64,000 bases of DNA, taken from the NCBI RefSeq assembly GCF_901709675.1, contig NC_051090.1, positions 7,397,842-7,461,841 of the forward strand, in the 5' to 3' direction. Origin of the DNA: Syngnathus acus (taxonomy: Eukaryota > Chordata > Actinopteri > Syngnathiformes > Syngnathidae). Under the pieces are notes generated by a model. It was given only the letters and a program-made list of their open reading frames with translations. It was not told the DNA's origin and did no database searches. This document shows, one piece after another, positions 55,701-63,269 of the stretch. Numbering within the stretch: position 1 is the first letter of the stretch; each line of letters begins with the position of its first letter. The position numbers and the translations under genes were made by a program.

Positions 55701-58700
55701 TCATCGCCTCAGTTAACTTTACCCGTATATTATAACTTAGCGTGACGACTTACAATGCCAGCAGTCCAAGTGTGAGACCAGTTAAAAAAAGCTACATGGG
55801 AAGATCAACAAGTGGTGGCCCGGCAGTAAAGAAGCTGGCATTCCTTTACATTGCTAGCTTCTTCTTCACAGTTGCAGTTATCTGCAGTAAGCTGAGATGA
55901 AATTCTACCCGTCATGTGATGTGCAAAGACCAGGTGCCAATTTAGAGGCCTTCAACATGGTCACGTTGTGGATTTTAACACTGTAGATATGATGACATGC
56001 ACACACACACACACACACGCACACACACACACACGATCATACTCAAATCTAGACACATCATACTGTTTGAAAGCAGTGTTGACTACACAACCACTGTATT
56101 CTCCTGGGATGGGAACTATCAAAACATTTTATTTTTTTTTTTTTTTAAATAAGCTAAGGATTACTGGCAGTGACACAATTGGATGGAAAAATGACTGGTG
56201 GAATGTTGGATTGCGAAATGTGCATTTAATCAATAACACATTCACTTCCCAAAGGATATGGCGTGTTCAACATATGCTTACAGCAGTTTTTTCTGCAGTA
56301 ATGTATAGCAGTTAAATAAAAACTCTCTCACTCGTGAATAAATATTTTTAAATATCTAAACTAGACATGCGTGACAGCCTTCTTTGTCCAGTTTCCCAAA
56401 GGCACAGCTAAGGATTTATTCAAATCCTGTCATTTAGTTCGCAGTGCTCATTCAGTATGATTTGAACAGTTTCACGAAGGCTTTAGATTTGACTTCAGGA
56501 AGAATGCCCAAAAAAAAAAAACATTAAATGACCAATGTGTGTACTTTTGAAGGAAGGCGGAAAACAGTGTCAAAGCATACAGCACAGTTGGAGTAAAAGG
56601 CCAAGCTGCACTAATGCACTGCAAATGACTGTACAACAATGGTGCTTTTATACGTCTTCCCAAAGTCAAGAAGGTACATGCTGCATTTATAGCTGCAGTA
56701 GCATCACAGGGCAGAATAGCAGTACCTTTTAAGATAGCTGCCCAATGAAAAGTCACCATGCACCCTCAGGGGCTTGAGGTTTTAAGAGGTAATGTAAGGT
56801 ATTCTAGAGGGAACACTACCAAAACAGAACCTGCAATAGGAGTCAAAAGGGGAGACAATAAGATGTGAAAGCTAGGAATATGACAGGACTGAGAAACAAA
56901 CCAAAAAAGTGTGATTTTACACATCAGTAGCCACTCTTTTTTCATTTGTGTGTATACTTGGGCAGCTGACAGGAGGCTGGGGAGGGAGAAAGAGGAAGGA
57001 GGGGGAGATGTCAAGGCAAACAATCAAATTGGTTGTTTTAAATGCATCCTAATGCTTGCTTGCTGTCGCACTGTTGGGCACGGAGGCAACACAGACAAGG
57101 CTGACCTTTTAGCCAAACACCTCAGTTGGCTGTGAAATCTCGATGATCAAAGTCTCTTATGTCATTCTCTGTTTTCCCTGCGTTTCCTCTAAATGTTGCC
57201 ATGTGAAGTTTGAGCTCGATGGAAGCGCCGCCAATAAGAAGAATGTATCACAGTGGTGCTTATCAGAAAGCTTTATATTCATCAAATACTAAGAGGCTTC
57301 TCTCTGGGGTGAATGCTAATCTTTGCATTTGCAACAGAATATTTGGTCACAGTACGGCACTTCTATTAGACACATACAAAGTACACAAAGTACTCTTTGA
57401 GCTGCACGGGCCGTACTAAAAAATAATTGGACAAGGACATTCATGAGCAGCACCTTGCCATTTCAAACAAATGTGTTTTTTCTCGTCAGTACTTTCTTAC
57501 AGATGTATAATTCCATTGTGCAACAAGGCTTGAATCTGTATGCAAATCTATTGACATCTGTGCAATTAAAAGAGGAGGACCTGATTTGTGTGGGTACTAA
57601 ATGTGGTGCCGAGGGCTTTTATATGGCTGTGATTCGGAGTATAATTCCCCAACACGGGATAAATAAAAAAGCTAGCAAAGCTCACCTGTGTCCTATCAAG
57701 GCGGCAAATATAGGCTGTTTGTGCACAATTGTAGTAAAAACATCTTTCAAAATGCTTATTCGGCAGTTTAATGCCACATATCAGAGCTTGGCGTGAATAA
57801 AGTATCCATAGAATTGCTGCATAATGAGAGTTCAGGAAGGAAATTGCATTTAAATCAATTTAATCATCTCACTTAAAAGAACAGACGCGGGGATATGTTA
57901 TTTTACCAACTCCCGTATGCAAGAAGGAACAAAACCACAGGGCCATGAGTAAACGAGTGGATTATGGTGCTGCTGGTCAAAGCCAAGCGAGGGACTTACT
58001 GACCCATTTAATGTCCACTTCCAGTGGAGACGCTTGTTGGATGTGACCCCATCCACTCCCCCGTAATCCTACAAGAGGTGATCTAGCCTCAACATGAGCA
58101 GTGTTATTGGACTTGACAACAATCCAACTGTCTGCCACATAGGTTCTTAACATCACTTTACCGCGATTGAATTCCAAGATGAACGAGCGACATAACGTTT
58201 GCGCAAATGACAAATGGAGACAAATGAAGGAGGCCGGTAGTACGGTCCTCTTTTCTTTTCACTAGCAGCTGTAACATCTTCTGCTTGGCTTTGATTAAAA
58301 CACCCTGCAGAACATTTGTCTGTAGCTTTAATATCATCATTACATTCATAATTGGCCATGTTAAAATTATTTCTGCACAATTAGATGCTAAAGAGTTATC
58401 GTCAGCGTTCTGTGGCGCCAGCAAATTTAAAATATTGCTGTTTTTTTTTTTAATCGGATTGTAGCTCAAAACACGAGCTGCTCGAACATTGTGATTGCGG
58501 GAAACTCAATGAGCCGAGCATGAAGCTATCGCAAAGAGACCGTCTGGCGACAGGCAAACGAAAGTGCCCATCATTTATATGTCAACATCAGCCATGTGGG
58601 AGGACAAGTTTACTGACATCTTGATGATTATTTCAGACTATTCTCCCCAGCGTTCATCGACTGATGTTCGACATACATTAGTCAGCAGCAAGACCACGCA

Positions 58701-61700
58701 AACACCTCATTTATCAAGGAGAGAACAAAACCTTTGTAGACAGCACAAAATAGACACGTTGGAAAACTGTCGGGAAAATATATTGTCGTCTGTATTTGTA
58801 AATAATTTTCATCCGAACATATTGTATTTATTTGGCTCTTTGGGTATAAATGTGAAGAAGCCCACACACACCAATGTACACACATTCATGTTGCAGTCTA
58901 AAGAAATATGTGGACTCGATGATGAGTTTCTTTCTTGTCAGATTTGGTTGCTTTAAAATGTTGTTAAATTATTTCTTTTGATCTGACTAAGATGTTTTGA
59001 ATTGCTGTGTATTCTTTATAGACATGCATATTTTATATTTAAAAAAATATGGAAAAATGCATTCAGTTTAATTCATTTTTATTATTTAGGGAATTAAATA
59101 TTATTTTACCTGATTATGATCACTGCATATTTTTCCACTTTGCTTTGCTCTCAAACCTAGATAATACTCATTTATACAAAAAATCTTGGCCTTGAGCTAC
59201 ATGGTTCAACTGGCTGAAATAGTTTTGACTTCCCCAGCCCTAGTCCTGTCTATAAGAAGCAAACACATTACAAAATTCTGAGCCCAGTGGTAATCTGTGA
59301 AAAACAAGTTGCTTGACCTCAATGACTGCTATTATATATAGGGTCTATGGCAGGCCCCCTTCTCAGCTTCATGCCAGCTCATTTACTTAAAGGACACATG
59401 TAGATATTTTGTTCTCCCTTCGTGTCTCTTGCACAGAACCTTAAGTCCTTACACTCTTTTGCTGGCATGAATTTATTTATTGGCCAGAAGAGGTTTAGAT
59501 TTCCAGCATCACTTGGGGAATGATCTAACCTTGCTCTAGGCCAGACTTGCACCTGTCTGGGCATGTTTGTTTCCAATGGCAGAGTATATACCCCCACCCC
59601 CCCCCCCCCCCCACCCCCAAAAAAGGGAATGTGCAAGCAGGGGTCTCTTGAGCTTTTGACACAACTCGGGGAATGCCCCATGGTGAACCTAAATCCCCAA
59701 GATACTGATTCATTATGATACGGCAGCTAGATTCAATGTGTTGTTTACCACAGAGCCCACAACAACATTGAATTCTGCACCTCAGTTTTTCTATACTAAA
59801 AATGAACAAGGTGGATTAGCGCCACATCATAAAAATGTCTGGTAGATGAAACTATGCGTTTTACTGATGGTGCTTATGTGATAAAACATCGACAGTCACA
59901 TTGGAGGGATATAATTTAACATTACTTGAAGCGCACTTACCATGAGCTGGATCAGGTGGCCCGAACTCCAGGTTATACCTCAGGATGTAAAAATTATTCC
60001 ACACATAGAGTTGGTTATCTCGCGGATTATAATCCACAGATGCAATGTATTGGTACTGGTTGGGAAAGTGGACATCAACATATTCCCCACGGTTCTGCTT
60101 AGTATTGTAGATATAATCGATCATGCTCTTGCTGACTTCGCTTTCATTATCTTCATAGGTGGAGCGGACCACATAGAGAACTCCGCAGGCCATGAACGCA
60201 TTGGAGGCTGAGCGTTTGTCATAGGCCGTTTCCCACGTAGCCTCAAAACGGAGCGTGTAGGGGTTCAGCTGGCTGATTACTATCATGCCATTGTTCTGCT
60301 CTGTGGCGTAGATCACCCACAGGCCGTTCTCATCTACGGCCAGGTCAATGTCTGTTTTACCACCCCACTTATAGGGTGATGTGTCATGGTAATTAGCGTT
60401 GTTGATGATTGCTTCCCCACTTTTGATTCGAGTTCGCAGGTCAAACTTGACTATGTTGCGGGTGCGCTCTTTGTTGAAAAACACAGCACCGTCATAGACC
60501 ACAAATCCAGTTCCATCCACACGGTGGGGCAGCTTGTAGGTAATTGTTTGACGGGCATTTTGGAAGTCATCCAGCGAGGAATATTCAATAAGAGTGTCTG
60601 TCCTATAAGGAGTCCAAGGCATGAAGTAGATCTTGTCAGCAGCTTGCAGTGGATCTTTGCACCAGGCACCAGCTTGTTGTTCCGCTTCAAATTGAAAAGA
60701 GGGTTCTCCAACAGCTTTCAGAGTCCCAGGGCAAAGAAAAACTAGTAATAGAAGAAAGTAGAATAAGAGGGAGACATGTTAATAGCCACCAAAACCACCA
60801 TACATGAAATCTCAAAATAAAATGCATTTTTGTCTCATGAGTTGTCCACAAACATTAGGACAGGCACAGTTAAACAACTAAAAGCTATCGCCAATTCTCA
60901 CAAGCAGTTTGGATTTTGGTTTTGTGCATAGCAAGGAAATGCAAAATAAAGTAACGAAGCATAATATGTAGGTATTGGAAATAATCTGAAACAAAAAAGA
61001 AGTTCTGAGATTTACTGCTGGAGGGAAAATACAAATGAGGGCAACATAAATGAAATGCAACAAAACCAAAATCAGTTCTGTAATTAAAAAATAAATAAAT
61101 AAATAAATAAATAAATAAATAGAACCAAATTAAAGTTACTTGGCAGTAGAGGTTATGAGAGAGCAAGAGTCAGCATAGCTGGGAACATACATGTGTCTGT
61201 CAAGATGCACCTCACCTCTTCTACAATAAAGATCTTGAGAGGCACGTCATTAGCAAGTGGCGTAAATATCACAACCATTAAAATACATATTTTTAAAAAA
61301 AAAAACTCAGGAAAGATTCTCTTGAGGAAAATAGATTCGGGTGCTAAGGCATAGGATTCAATAAAGAAACAGTGTGTCGTCAGGTGAGAATGGGAGGAAG
61401 GTGAGAAAGAAAGGGGCCTTGGAGAAAGAAGGGGACGGAAGAAAACAATAGCTTCACCTTTACCAAGGCATGCTATGGAAAACGATTTGGAAGCCAGGCA
61501 AATTGTGCTGATCTGCAAAAGCACCCAGGCAGAAAGAGGAGGAAGTGAAGCCAATTCGCCCCGAGTTACATTATTTTGGCTGTGTGTGCTGTCTTTACTT
61601 TGCAGCCATTCTTACTTCCCTTGGTGCACTGCAATAATGGTTAACTTTGTAGTTAGTGCACTATGAGAATATACAGTGAAACCTCTAAAGTCCACGGCAC

Positions 61701-63269
61701 ACTGAGCAACGCGGAAGAAAACGACCATGCTGTCTCAGAGGTGATATACAGATAGTTTAGCTTCACTACAGTTATGCTATTGTTTTGGTGATGAGCATTT
61801 CTTTTGGACATATGGTCAAAAAGTTCAACCTTGATTTTATCAAACTATAACTCATCTTCCCCGCAAAATGTAGCTGGACTTCCATTGTGGCACTTTGCCC
61901 CATAGGTCAGGCATACTATATGAAGAAAATGGGAGATTGCTGTCAAATGTACTAAACAGTGAGTAATGCTGCTCTCAGCATCTTGACAGCATCCCTGACC
62001 GGTTTTCCTCTCATCTTTTCTTCAATTTTGGAGAGACATGCAGTTCTTGCTAAAGTCACCGTTGAGCCATATTTGCTCTACTTGATGATGACTGTCGTGA
62101 CTGTGTTCCATCGAGTATTGCTTGGGAAGTTCTTCTGTACCCACTTCCTGAATTATACCTTTGAACAGAGAGAGGTCTGTTGCAGAGGAAGATTTTTGTG
62201 GACTTGGTGAATATATTGTGTGATAAGATGTGAGGGAAATGGTGCAGCTCAACTTTATTTGGGGTTCATAGACTTTCAATGGTAATGGATGTGTATTGAT
62301 GAATGCTGAATTGAACATGACTTTGGTTGTGAATGGATAATTCACAGTTATCAGAGGGTGTGCACACTTCTGCAAACACATAAGTTATGTTGTTTGTATT
62401 TATTTCCCTCTCTAATGGACTAAATTTTTTGAATTGAGTGCTACAGGTCATAGACCACAATGGGGGTAAGCATTTTGAACTGATTTTTCTTGATCTCATT
62501 TCTTCATATCGCAATAACTTGGAATTTGAATAGAGTTGTGTATACTTTTTGTGTCCACTGTTGTGGTATCAACATAAAGGTCCGAGCTGAAATTGCCCAA
62601 AACTTACTGTGCATTTGATATACAATGGCCCAACATCATGCGTGATAGTGTCTCAAAATCCAGGTTTTTGTGTAAACCACTGTTTGCCTGAGAACTTTAG
62701 CTAAATTCTGAATTGATGAAACTCAAGGCCATTAAAATTTGGAGGTTCCACTGTAGTCCACAAGCGGGCTACCACAAGAAGTTTACAACTCGATGCCACA
62801 AAACAAAGTACCGTATTTTCCGGTCTATAAGGCGCACCTAAAAACCGAAACTTTTCTCAAAAGCCGACAGTGCGCCTTATAGTCCGGTGCGCCTTATATA
62901 TGGACCAAATTCCTAAATTTAAACTGGCCCGAAGCATTGTGTCATGAAATCAATCATAAGTGGCCCGCTGAAGACTATGAATCATGAATCAAAAAGACTA
63001 TGGATCATTATTTTGTGATTATAAAGTAATTTGTTACGTCTGAAGTTGAAATAAAAAAGATAAAATGGAGAATGATTTGATTTGGATTAAAAATCTGACA
63101 TGATGCATTAATGGTGCGCCTTATAGTCCGGTGCGCCTTATATAAGGACAACGTTTTAAAATGGGCCATTCATTGAAGGTGCGCCTTATAGTCCGGTGCG
63201 CCTTATAGTCCGGAAAATACGGTAGCTAGGATTTGGATCGTGTCTGTTATTTACCTTTTTGCTCCACTT
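26524..63269 (-). CDS. adgrl2: Latrophilin-2 (adhesion G protein-coupled receptor L2), 3' part of the gene, 21 exons
   Basis: Adhesion GPCR of the latrophilin family, a plasma-membrane receptor whose family members bind teneurins and FLRTs and act in cell adhesion and synapse specification. Exons in the window encode, in order, a KVEQK-type insert, an olfactomedin domain, a Thr-rich stalk, a hormone-receptor domain, a GAIN domain with GPS, seven transmembrane helices and a long tail ending in the PDZ ligand VTSL. About 4.2 kb of coding sequence is present. Each junction has AG/GT and consistent phase, and I translated each exon directly. Subtype ADGRL2 is chosen from the tail blocks [19 protein letters not shown] and [18 protein letters not shown]3 and ADGRL1 tails differ clearly. 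The lectin domain, signal peptide and promoter are outside the window beyond 64000. The region spans about 37 kb. Paralogue a or b is not resolved. Confidence 0.96.
28401..28545. repeat. Alternating purine-pyrimidine tract (TATG/TACA-rich)
   Basis: Irregular array of TATG, TGTA, TACG and TACA units, AT-rich and largely alternating purine-pyrimidine. Probably a decayed microsatellite. Confidence 0.8.
29387..29404. repeat. (GT)n microsatellite
   Basis: Perfect run of nine GT units inside the adgrl2 intron. Confidence 0.9.
30412..30540 (-). CDS. adgrl2: adgrl2 cytoplasmic tail exon ([10 protein letters not shown]), possible cassette
   Basis: 129-nt exon encoding [20 protein letters not shown] and [20 protein letters not shown], then SPG. 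Acceptor CTCCAG (30541), donor GTGTGC (30411), a weak donor. Phase is 1 in and 1 out, so skipping it joins LNQ-G to HSLNN in frame. The same segment exists in mammalian ADGRL2. Confidence 0.94.
30541..32167 (-). other. adgrl2: adgrl2 tail intron, 1.6 kb
   Basis: Unique sequence with a short GT run near 32119-32133. No further exon seen. Confidence 0.75.
32168..32264 (-). CDS. adgrl2: adgrl2 cytoplasmic tail exon ([11 protein letters not shown])
   Basis: 97-nt exon encoding [20 protein letters not shown] and [12 protein letters not shown]. This block is nearly invariant among latrophilins. Acceptor TGACAG (32265), donor GTCAGT (32167). Phase is 0 in, 1 out; the final G completes Gly with whichever tail exon follows. 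Confidence 0.95.
32853..32981 (-). CDS. adgrl2: adgrl2 proximal cytoplasmic tail
   Basis: 129-nt exon (43 codons, phase 0/0) encoding [20 protein letters not shown] and [20 protein letters not shown], then GTQ. It begins right after helix 7 with the basic VRKEY motif and a Cys cluster (YCC) that could be palmitoylated. Acceptor CGTAG, donor GTAGAA at 32852, a less usual donor. Confidence 0.93.
33068..33236 (-). CDS. adgrl2: adgrl2 transmembrane helices 6-7
   Basis: 169-nt exon encoding [40 protein letters not shown] and [16 protein letters not shown]. It contains the helix 6 GLTW motif and helix 7 [10 protein letters not shown], both standard in this receptor class. Acceptor TTGCAG (33237), donor GTAGGT (33067). 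Its first base completes the Lys codon begun in the preceding exon. Confidence 0.96.
34100..34126 (-). CDS. adgrl2: adgrl2 27-nt alternative microexon in intracellular loop 3
   Basis: 27-nt exon encoding YEDNKQFI flanked by split codons. It matches the YEDNKPFI insert of mammalian latrophilins with one change (Pro to Gln). Acceptor GCTAG ends at 34127; donor GTAAGG begins at 34099. Phase is 2 in and 2 out. Only 143 nt of intron separate it from the 45-nt microexon. Skipping, single use and double use are all in frame. Confidence 0.92.
34205..34239. repeat. (GT)n/(GC)n microsatellite
   Basis: GT run with a central CGCGCG, starting about 30 nt inside the intron downstream of the 45-nt microexon's donor. 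Confidence 0.9.
34270..34314 (-). CDS. adgrl2: adgrl2 45-nt alternative microexon in intracellular loop 3
   Basis: 45-nt exon encoding, with the preceding [18 protein letters not shown]. This matches the [16 protein letters not shown] insert known from mammalian ADGRL2. Acceptor CCAG ends at 34315, donor GTAAGC at 34269. Phase is 2 in and 2 out, so it can be added or left out in frame. It would lengthen the G protein-facing loop 3 by 15 residues. Confidence 0.93.
34315..35637 (-). other. adgrl2: adgrl2 loop-3 intron upstream of the microexons
   Basis: 1.3 kb intron between the helix 5 exon and the 45-nt microexon. AT-rich; no other exon or repeat identified. Confidence 0.75.
35638..35729 (-). 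CDS. adgrl2: adgrl2 helix 5 and intracellular loop 3, first part
   Basis: 92-nt exon encoding [20 protein letters not shown] and [10 protein letters not shown], with two bases (AA) of the next codon. Acceptor TGACAG (35730), donor GTAAGT (35637). The exon ends inside intracellular loop 3, immediately before the two optional microexons. Joining directly to 33236 gives NIKSW. Confidence 0.95.
36503..36676. mobile_element. Palindromic MITE with TA target duplication, copy 2
   Basis: Same family as copy 1 at 16989-17161, in the reverse orientation; the two differ by only a few substitutions and small length changes in the homopolymer parts. Flanked by TA on both sides and located in an adgrl2 intron. 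The high identity suggests recent activity of the family. Confidence 0.88.
39837..39933. mobile_element. Short palindromic MITE, related family
   Basis: About 95 bp ending in CGGCTTATAGTCCGGAAAAT with ACGG and flanking TA at the right. The left end (CGGAAAATCCATAGATATGC) is a degraded counterpart. The CGGACTATAAG core links it to the other copies, but the interior differs. Confidence 0.7.
40682..40748 (-). CDS. adgrl2: adgrl2 extracellular loop 2 and start of helix 5
   Basis: 67-nt exon encoding [20 protein letters not shown] and IM. The CW at its start is the loop-2 Cys that pairs with helix 3 in adhesion GPCRs. Acceptor CTCAG (40749), donor GTAAGC at 40681. Phase is 2 in, 0 out. Confidence 0.95.
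40749..41562 (-). other. adgrl2: adgrl2 intron between helix 4 and loop-2 exons
   Basis: 0.8 kb, no repeat or other exon recognised. Confidence 0.7.
41563..41783 (-). CDS. adgrl2: adgrl2 transmembrane helices 3-4
   Basis: 221-nt exon encoding [59 protein letters not shown] and [15 protein letters not shown]. It has the helix 3 Cys of the conserved extracellular disulfide and the MCLEGVQLY motif typical of adhesion GPCRs. Acceptor TTCAG (41784), donor GTAAGT (41562). Phase is 0 in, 2 out. Confidence 0.96.
41784..42300 (-). other. adgrl2: adgrl2 intron between helix 2 and helix 3 exons
   Basis: 0.5 kb of AT-rich sequence; nothing else seen. Confidence 0.7.
42301..42507 (-). CDS. adgrl2: adgrl2 transmembrane helices 1-2
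   Basis: 207-nt exon (69 codons, phase 0/0) encoding [19 protein letters not shown], then the hydrophobic helix 1, loop [20 protein letters not shown] and helix 2 [17 protein letters not shown]. The loop motif [14 protein letters not shown] is a latrophilin signature. Acceptor CTCCTAG, donor GTAAGA at 42300. One notable residue: ITRVG has Arg where mammalian latrophilins have Trp (ITWVG) at the outer end of helix 1. Confidence 0.95.
42508..43076 (-). other. adgrl2: adgrl2 intron between GPS and helix 1 exons
   Basis: 0.57 kb of AT-rich sequence; nothing else seen. Confidence 0.7.
43077..43250 (-). CDS. adgrl2: adgrl2 GPS (autoproteolysis) exon with tethered agonist
   Basis: 174-nt exon (58 codons, phase 0/0), starting [17 protein letters not shown]. 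It carries the four Cys and two Trp of the [18 protein letters not shown] and TSCSCSHL. The cleavage site HL^T is intact in [14 protein letters not shown], so the receptor should self-cleave into N- and C-terminal fragments. TNFAILMA is the tethered agonist (Stachel) that follows the cut. Donor is GTAGGT at 43076, chosen because the alternative donor five bases further (GTCATT) breaks the frame. Confidence 0.96.
43251..43891 (-). other. adgrl2: adgrl2 intron upstream of the GPS exon
   Basis: 0.64 kb, with a T run near 43850-43863. No other exon identified. Confidence 0.7.
43892..44091 (-). CDS. adgrl2: adgrl2 GAIN domain exon (VAKMVFVLY to FTLEHID)
   Basis: 200-nt exon encoding [52 protein letters not shown] and [13 protein letters not shown]. 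Contains sequons NAT and NVS. The acceptor ATGTAG follows a strong T-rich tract; the donor is GTGAGT at 43891. Phase is 1 in, 0 out. Confidence 0.95.
44179..44301 (-). CDS. adgrl2: adgrl2 GAIN domain exon ([11 protein letters not shown] to NSRNG)
   Basis: 123-nt exon encoding [18 protein letters not shown], a short loop, then [16 protein letters not shown]. It belongs to the beta-sandwich of the GAIN domain. The acceptor is CGGCAG (44302) and the donor GTGAGC (44178). Phase is 1 in and 1 out, consistent with both neighbours. Confidence 0.94.
44302..44925 (-). other. adgrl2: adgrl2 intron within the GAIN domain
   Basis: 0.62 kb of unique sequence; no repeat or exon seen. Confidence 0.7.
44926..45109 (-). 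CDS. adgrl2: adgrl2 GAIN domain exon (AIVDTV to PADNI)
   Basis: 184-nt exon encoding [18 protein letters not shown], then the [20 protein letters not shown] helix and VKVPADNI. Acceptor is ACACAG (45110), donor GTGAGT at 44925. Phase is 0 in, 1 out. This is the helical part of the GAIN domain and is well conserved with other ADGRL2 proteins. Confidence 0.95.
45110..46762 (-). other. adgrl2: adgrl2 intron downstream of the 39-nt microexon
   Basis: 1.65 kb of unique sequence; no repeat or exon seen. Confidence 0.7.
46763..46801 (-). CDS. adgrl2: adgrl2 39-nt cassette microexon in the GAIN domain
   Basis: Minus-strand 39 nt encodes [13 protein letters not shown], which matches the 13-residue LQKRE(K/R)(T/S)CRAY insert known as a variant segment in latrophilin GAIN domains. 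Phase is 0 at both ends, so it is a clean optional insert between FNK and AIVDTV. The donor is GTATTG at 46762. The acceptor is weak: the AG (46803-46802) follows the purine-rich ccaaaaaa, and the nearest pyrimidine tract (ttcttttttctt) lies about 20 nt further upstream. A weak acceptor fits regulated inclusion. Confidence 0.9.
46802..47747 (-). other. adgrl2: adgrl2 intron upstream of the 39-nt microexon
   Basis: 0.95 kb. Contains an ATA/TAA trinucleotide run at 47531-47561. No other exon found. Confidence 0.7.
47531..47561. repeat. (ATA)n trinucleotide run
   Basis: About ten ATA/TAA units with one ATG interruption, in an adgrl2 intron. Confidence 0.85.
47748..47933 (-). CDS. adgrl2: adgrl2 GAIN domain, subdomain A, first exon
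   Basis: 186-nt exon (62 codons, phase 0 at both ends). Starts [18 protein letters not shown] and ends [11 protein letters not shown]. It forms the first helices of the GAIN domain, which folds around and holds the autoproteolysis site. Acceptor is CCTGCAG, donor GTAAAA at 47747. The following exon is the 39-nt cassette; splicing straight to 45109 is also in frame. Confidence 0.95.
48185..48288 (-). CDS. adgrl2: adgrl2 second part of hormone-receptor domain
   Basis: 104-nt exon encoding [18 protein letters not shown] and [16 protein letters not shown]. It completes the hormone-receptor domain with its second Cys/Trp set and an N-glycosylation sequon (NCT). Acceptor is TTACAG (48294-48289), donor GTGAGT at 48184. 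The first two bases finish the Gly codon begun in the previous exon, and the exon ends at a codon boundary. Confidence 0.95.
48691..48990 (-). CDS. adgrl2: adgrl2 Thr-rich stalk and first part of hormone-receptor domain
   Basis: 300-nt exon with acceptor TGCAG ending at 48991 and donor GTAAAC at 48690. The first two thirds encode a low-complexity linker with a run of nine Thr, a second run of five Thr and Pro/Gly/Lys-rich sequence; such stalks are usually heavily O-glycosylated. The last third is the start of the hormone-receptor domain, [11 protein letters not shown] to [20 protein letters not shown], with its Cys and Trp residues. The linker differs strongly from the mammalian ADGRL2 linker while the domain part is conserved. 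Phase is 1 in, 1 out. The intron upstream is about 11 kb. Confidence 0.93.
52659..52702. repeat. (CA)n microsatellite
   Basis: About 20 CA units with one CG interruption near the right end. Confidence 0.95.
55999..56034. repeat. (CA)n microsatellite
   Basis: About 17 CA units with one GC interruption, in the large adgrl2 intron. Confidence 0.95.
59591..59618. repeat. Poly-C tract
   Basis: Almost pure C run interrupted by two A, about 320 bp downstream of the olfactomedin exon in gene order. Reads as poly-Gly in the antisense frame, which is not a real protein. Confidence 0.9.
59941..60741 (-). CDS. adgrl2: adgrl2 olfactomedin-domain exon
   Basis: One 801-nt exon encodes the whole olfactomedin five-bladed propeller, the part of latrophilins that binds FLRT proteins. 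It starts after a TAG acceptor (60743-60742) with [10 protein letters not shown], continues through [17 protein letters not shown] and [14 protein letters not shown], and ends in [10 protein letters not shown] before donor GTAAGT at 59940. Conserved blocks visible are [52 protein letters not shown] and [16 protein letters not shown]. Exon phases are 2 bases in and 1 base out, matching its neighbours. It is uninterrupted and close to vertebrate ADGRL2 throughout. Confidence 0.96.
61086..61121. repeat. (AAAT)n microsatellite
   Basis: About eight AAAT units next to an A-rich flank. Confidence 0.95.
61672..62755. mobile_element. Non-autonomous DNA element with inverted ends, probable host of a nested Tc1 relic
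   Basis: Left end TACAGTGAAACCTCTAAAG and right end (reverse complement) TACAGTGGAACCTCCAAAT agree at most positions, and both carry TA at the outer edge. This suggests a TA-target element of about 1.1 kb. No transposase of its own was found outside the Tc1-like piece. The inverted ends are short and diverged, so the pairing could be partly fortuitous. Confidence 0.45.
61965..62563 (-). pseudogene. Tc1/mariner transposase relic, 5' part only
   Basis: On the minus strand, about 62200-61965 gives a broken reading with Tc1 N-terminal features: [11 protein letters not shown] followed by [28 protein letters not shown] and LRAALL. This is the helix-turn-helix and linker region of Tc1-family transposases. 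In-frame stops are present, and the catalytic DDE part is missing. The sequence to 62563 resembles the common fish Tc1 5' flank (AGAGGGTGTGCACACTTCTG) and ends near TACTTTTTGTGTCCACTGTT, similar to that family's terminal repeat. Inactive. Confidence 0.72.
62809..63224. mobile_element. MITE of the CGGACTATAAGGCGC type with TA target duplication
   Basis: Left end CCGTATTTTCCGGTCTATAA and right end TTATAGTCCGGAAAATACGG are inverted repeats flanked by TA. Several inner copies of GTGCGCCTTATAGTCCGG lie near both ends. The related family at 16989 and 36503 has GTCGC in place of GGCGC. Its right edge is about 30 nt from the donor of the 15-nt adgrl2 microexon. Confidence 0.85.
63255..63269 (-). CDS. 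adgrl2: adgrl2 15-nt microexon, KVEQK-type insert between lectin and olfactomedin domains
   Basis: Minus-strand sequence AAGTGGAGCAAAAAG is bounded by an upstream AG (63271-63270) and a donor GTAAAT (63254-63249). With one base from the previous exon it reads (x)VEQK and leaves a G that completes Val with the first two bases of the olfactomedin exon. Latrophilins are known to carry an alternatively spliced KVEQK insert at exactly this site, and this copy keeps VEQK. A pyrimidine-rich stretch (ctctcttcc) lies about 15-30 nt upstream. The length is a multiple of three, so it can be included or skipped in frame. The first residue depends on the preceding exon, outside the window. A 15-nt match is short, but position, phase and splice sites all agree. 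Confidence 0.85.

Larger units (their letters stand above)
48991..59940 (-). other. adgrl2: adgrl2 large intron between olfactomedin and stalk exons
   Basis: 10.95 kb, the largest intron seen. Holds CA microsatellites at 52659-52702 and 55999-56034 and a poly-C run at 59591-59618. No additional latrophilin exon and no nested gene could be supported on either strand. Confidence 0.75.
60742..63254 (-). other. adgrl2: adgrl2 intron between the KVEQK microexon and the olfactomedin exon, transposon-rich
   Basis: 2.5 kb. From right to left it holds the MITE at 62809-63224, the TA-flanked element at 61672-62755 with a Tc1 relic inside, and an AAAT microsatellite at 61086-61121. Confidence 0.8.

Noticed and set aside
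56472-56759. 95-codon minus-strand frame in the large intron
   Set aside because: No domain, no splice context and hydrophobic composition expected from antisense AT-rich DNA.
59379-59809. Poly-Gly-containing minus-strand frames
   Set aside because: They are produced by the poly-C tract at 59591-59618 and have no other protein-like features.
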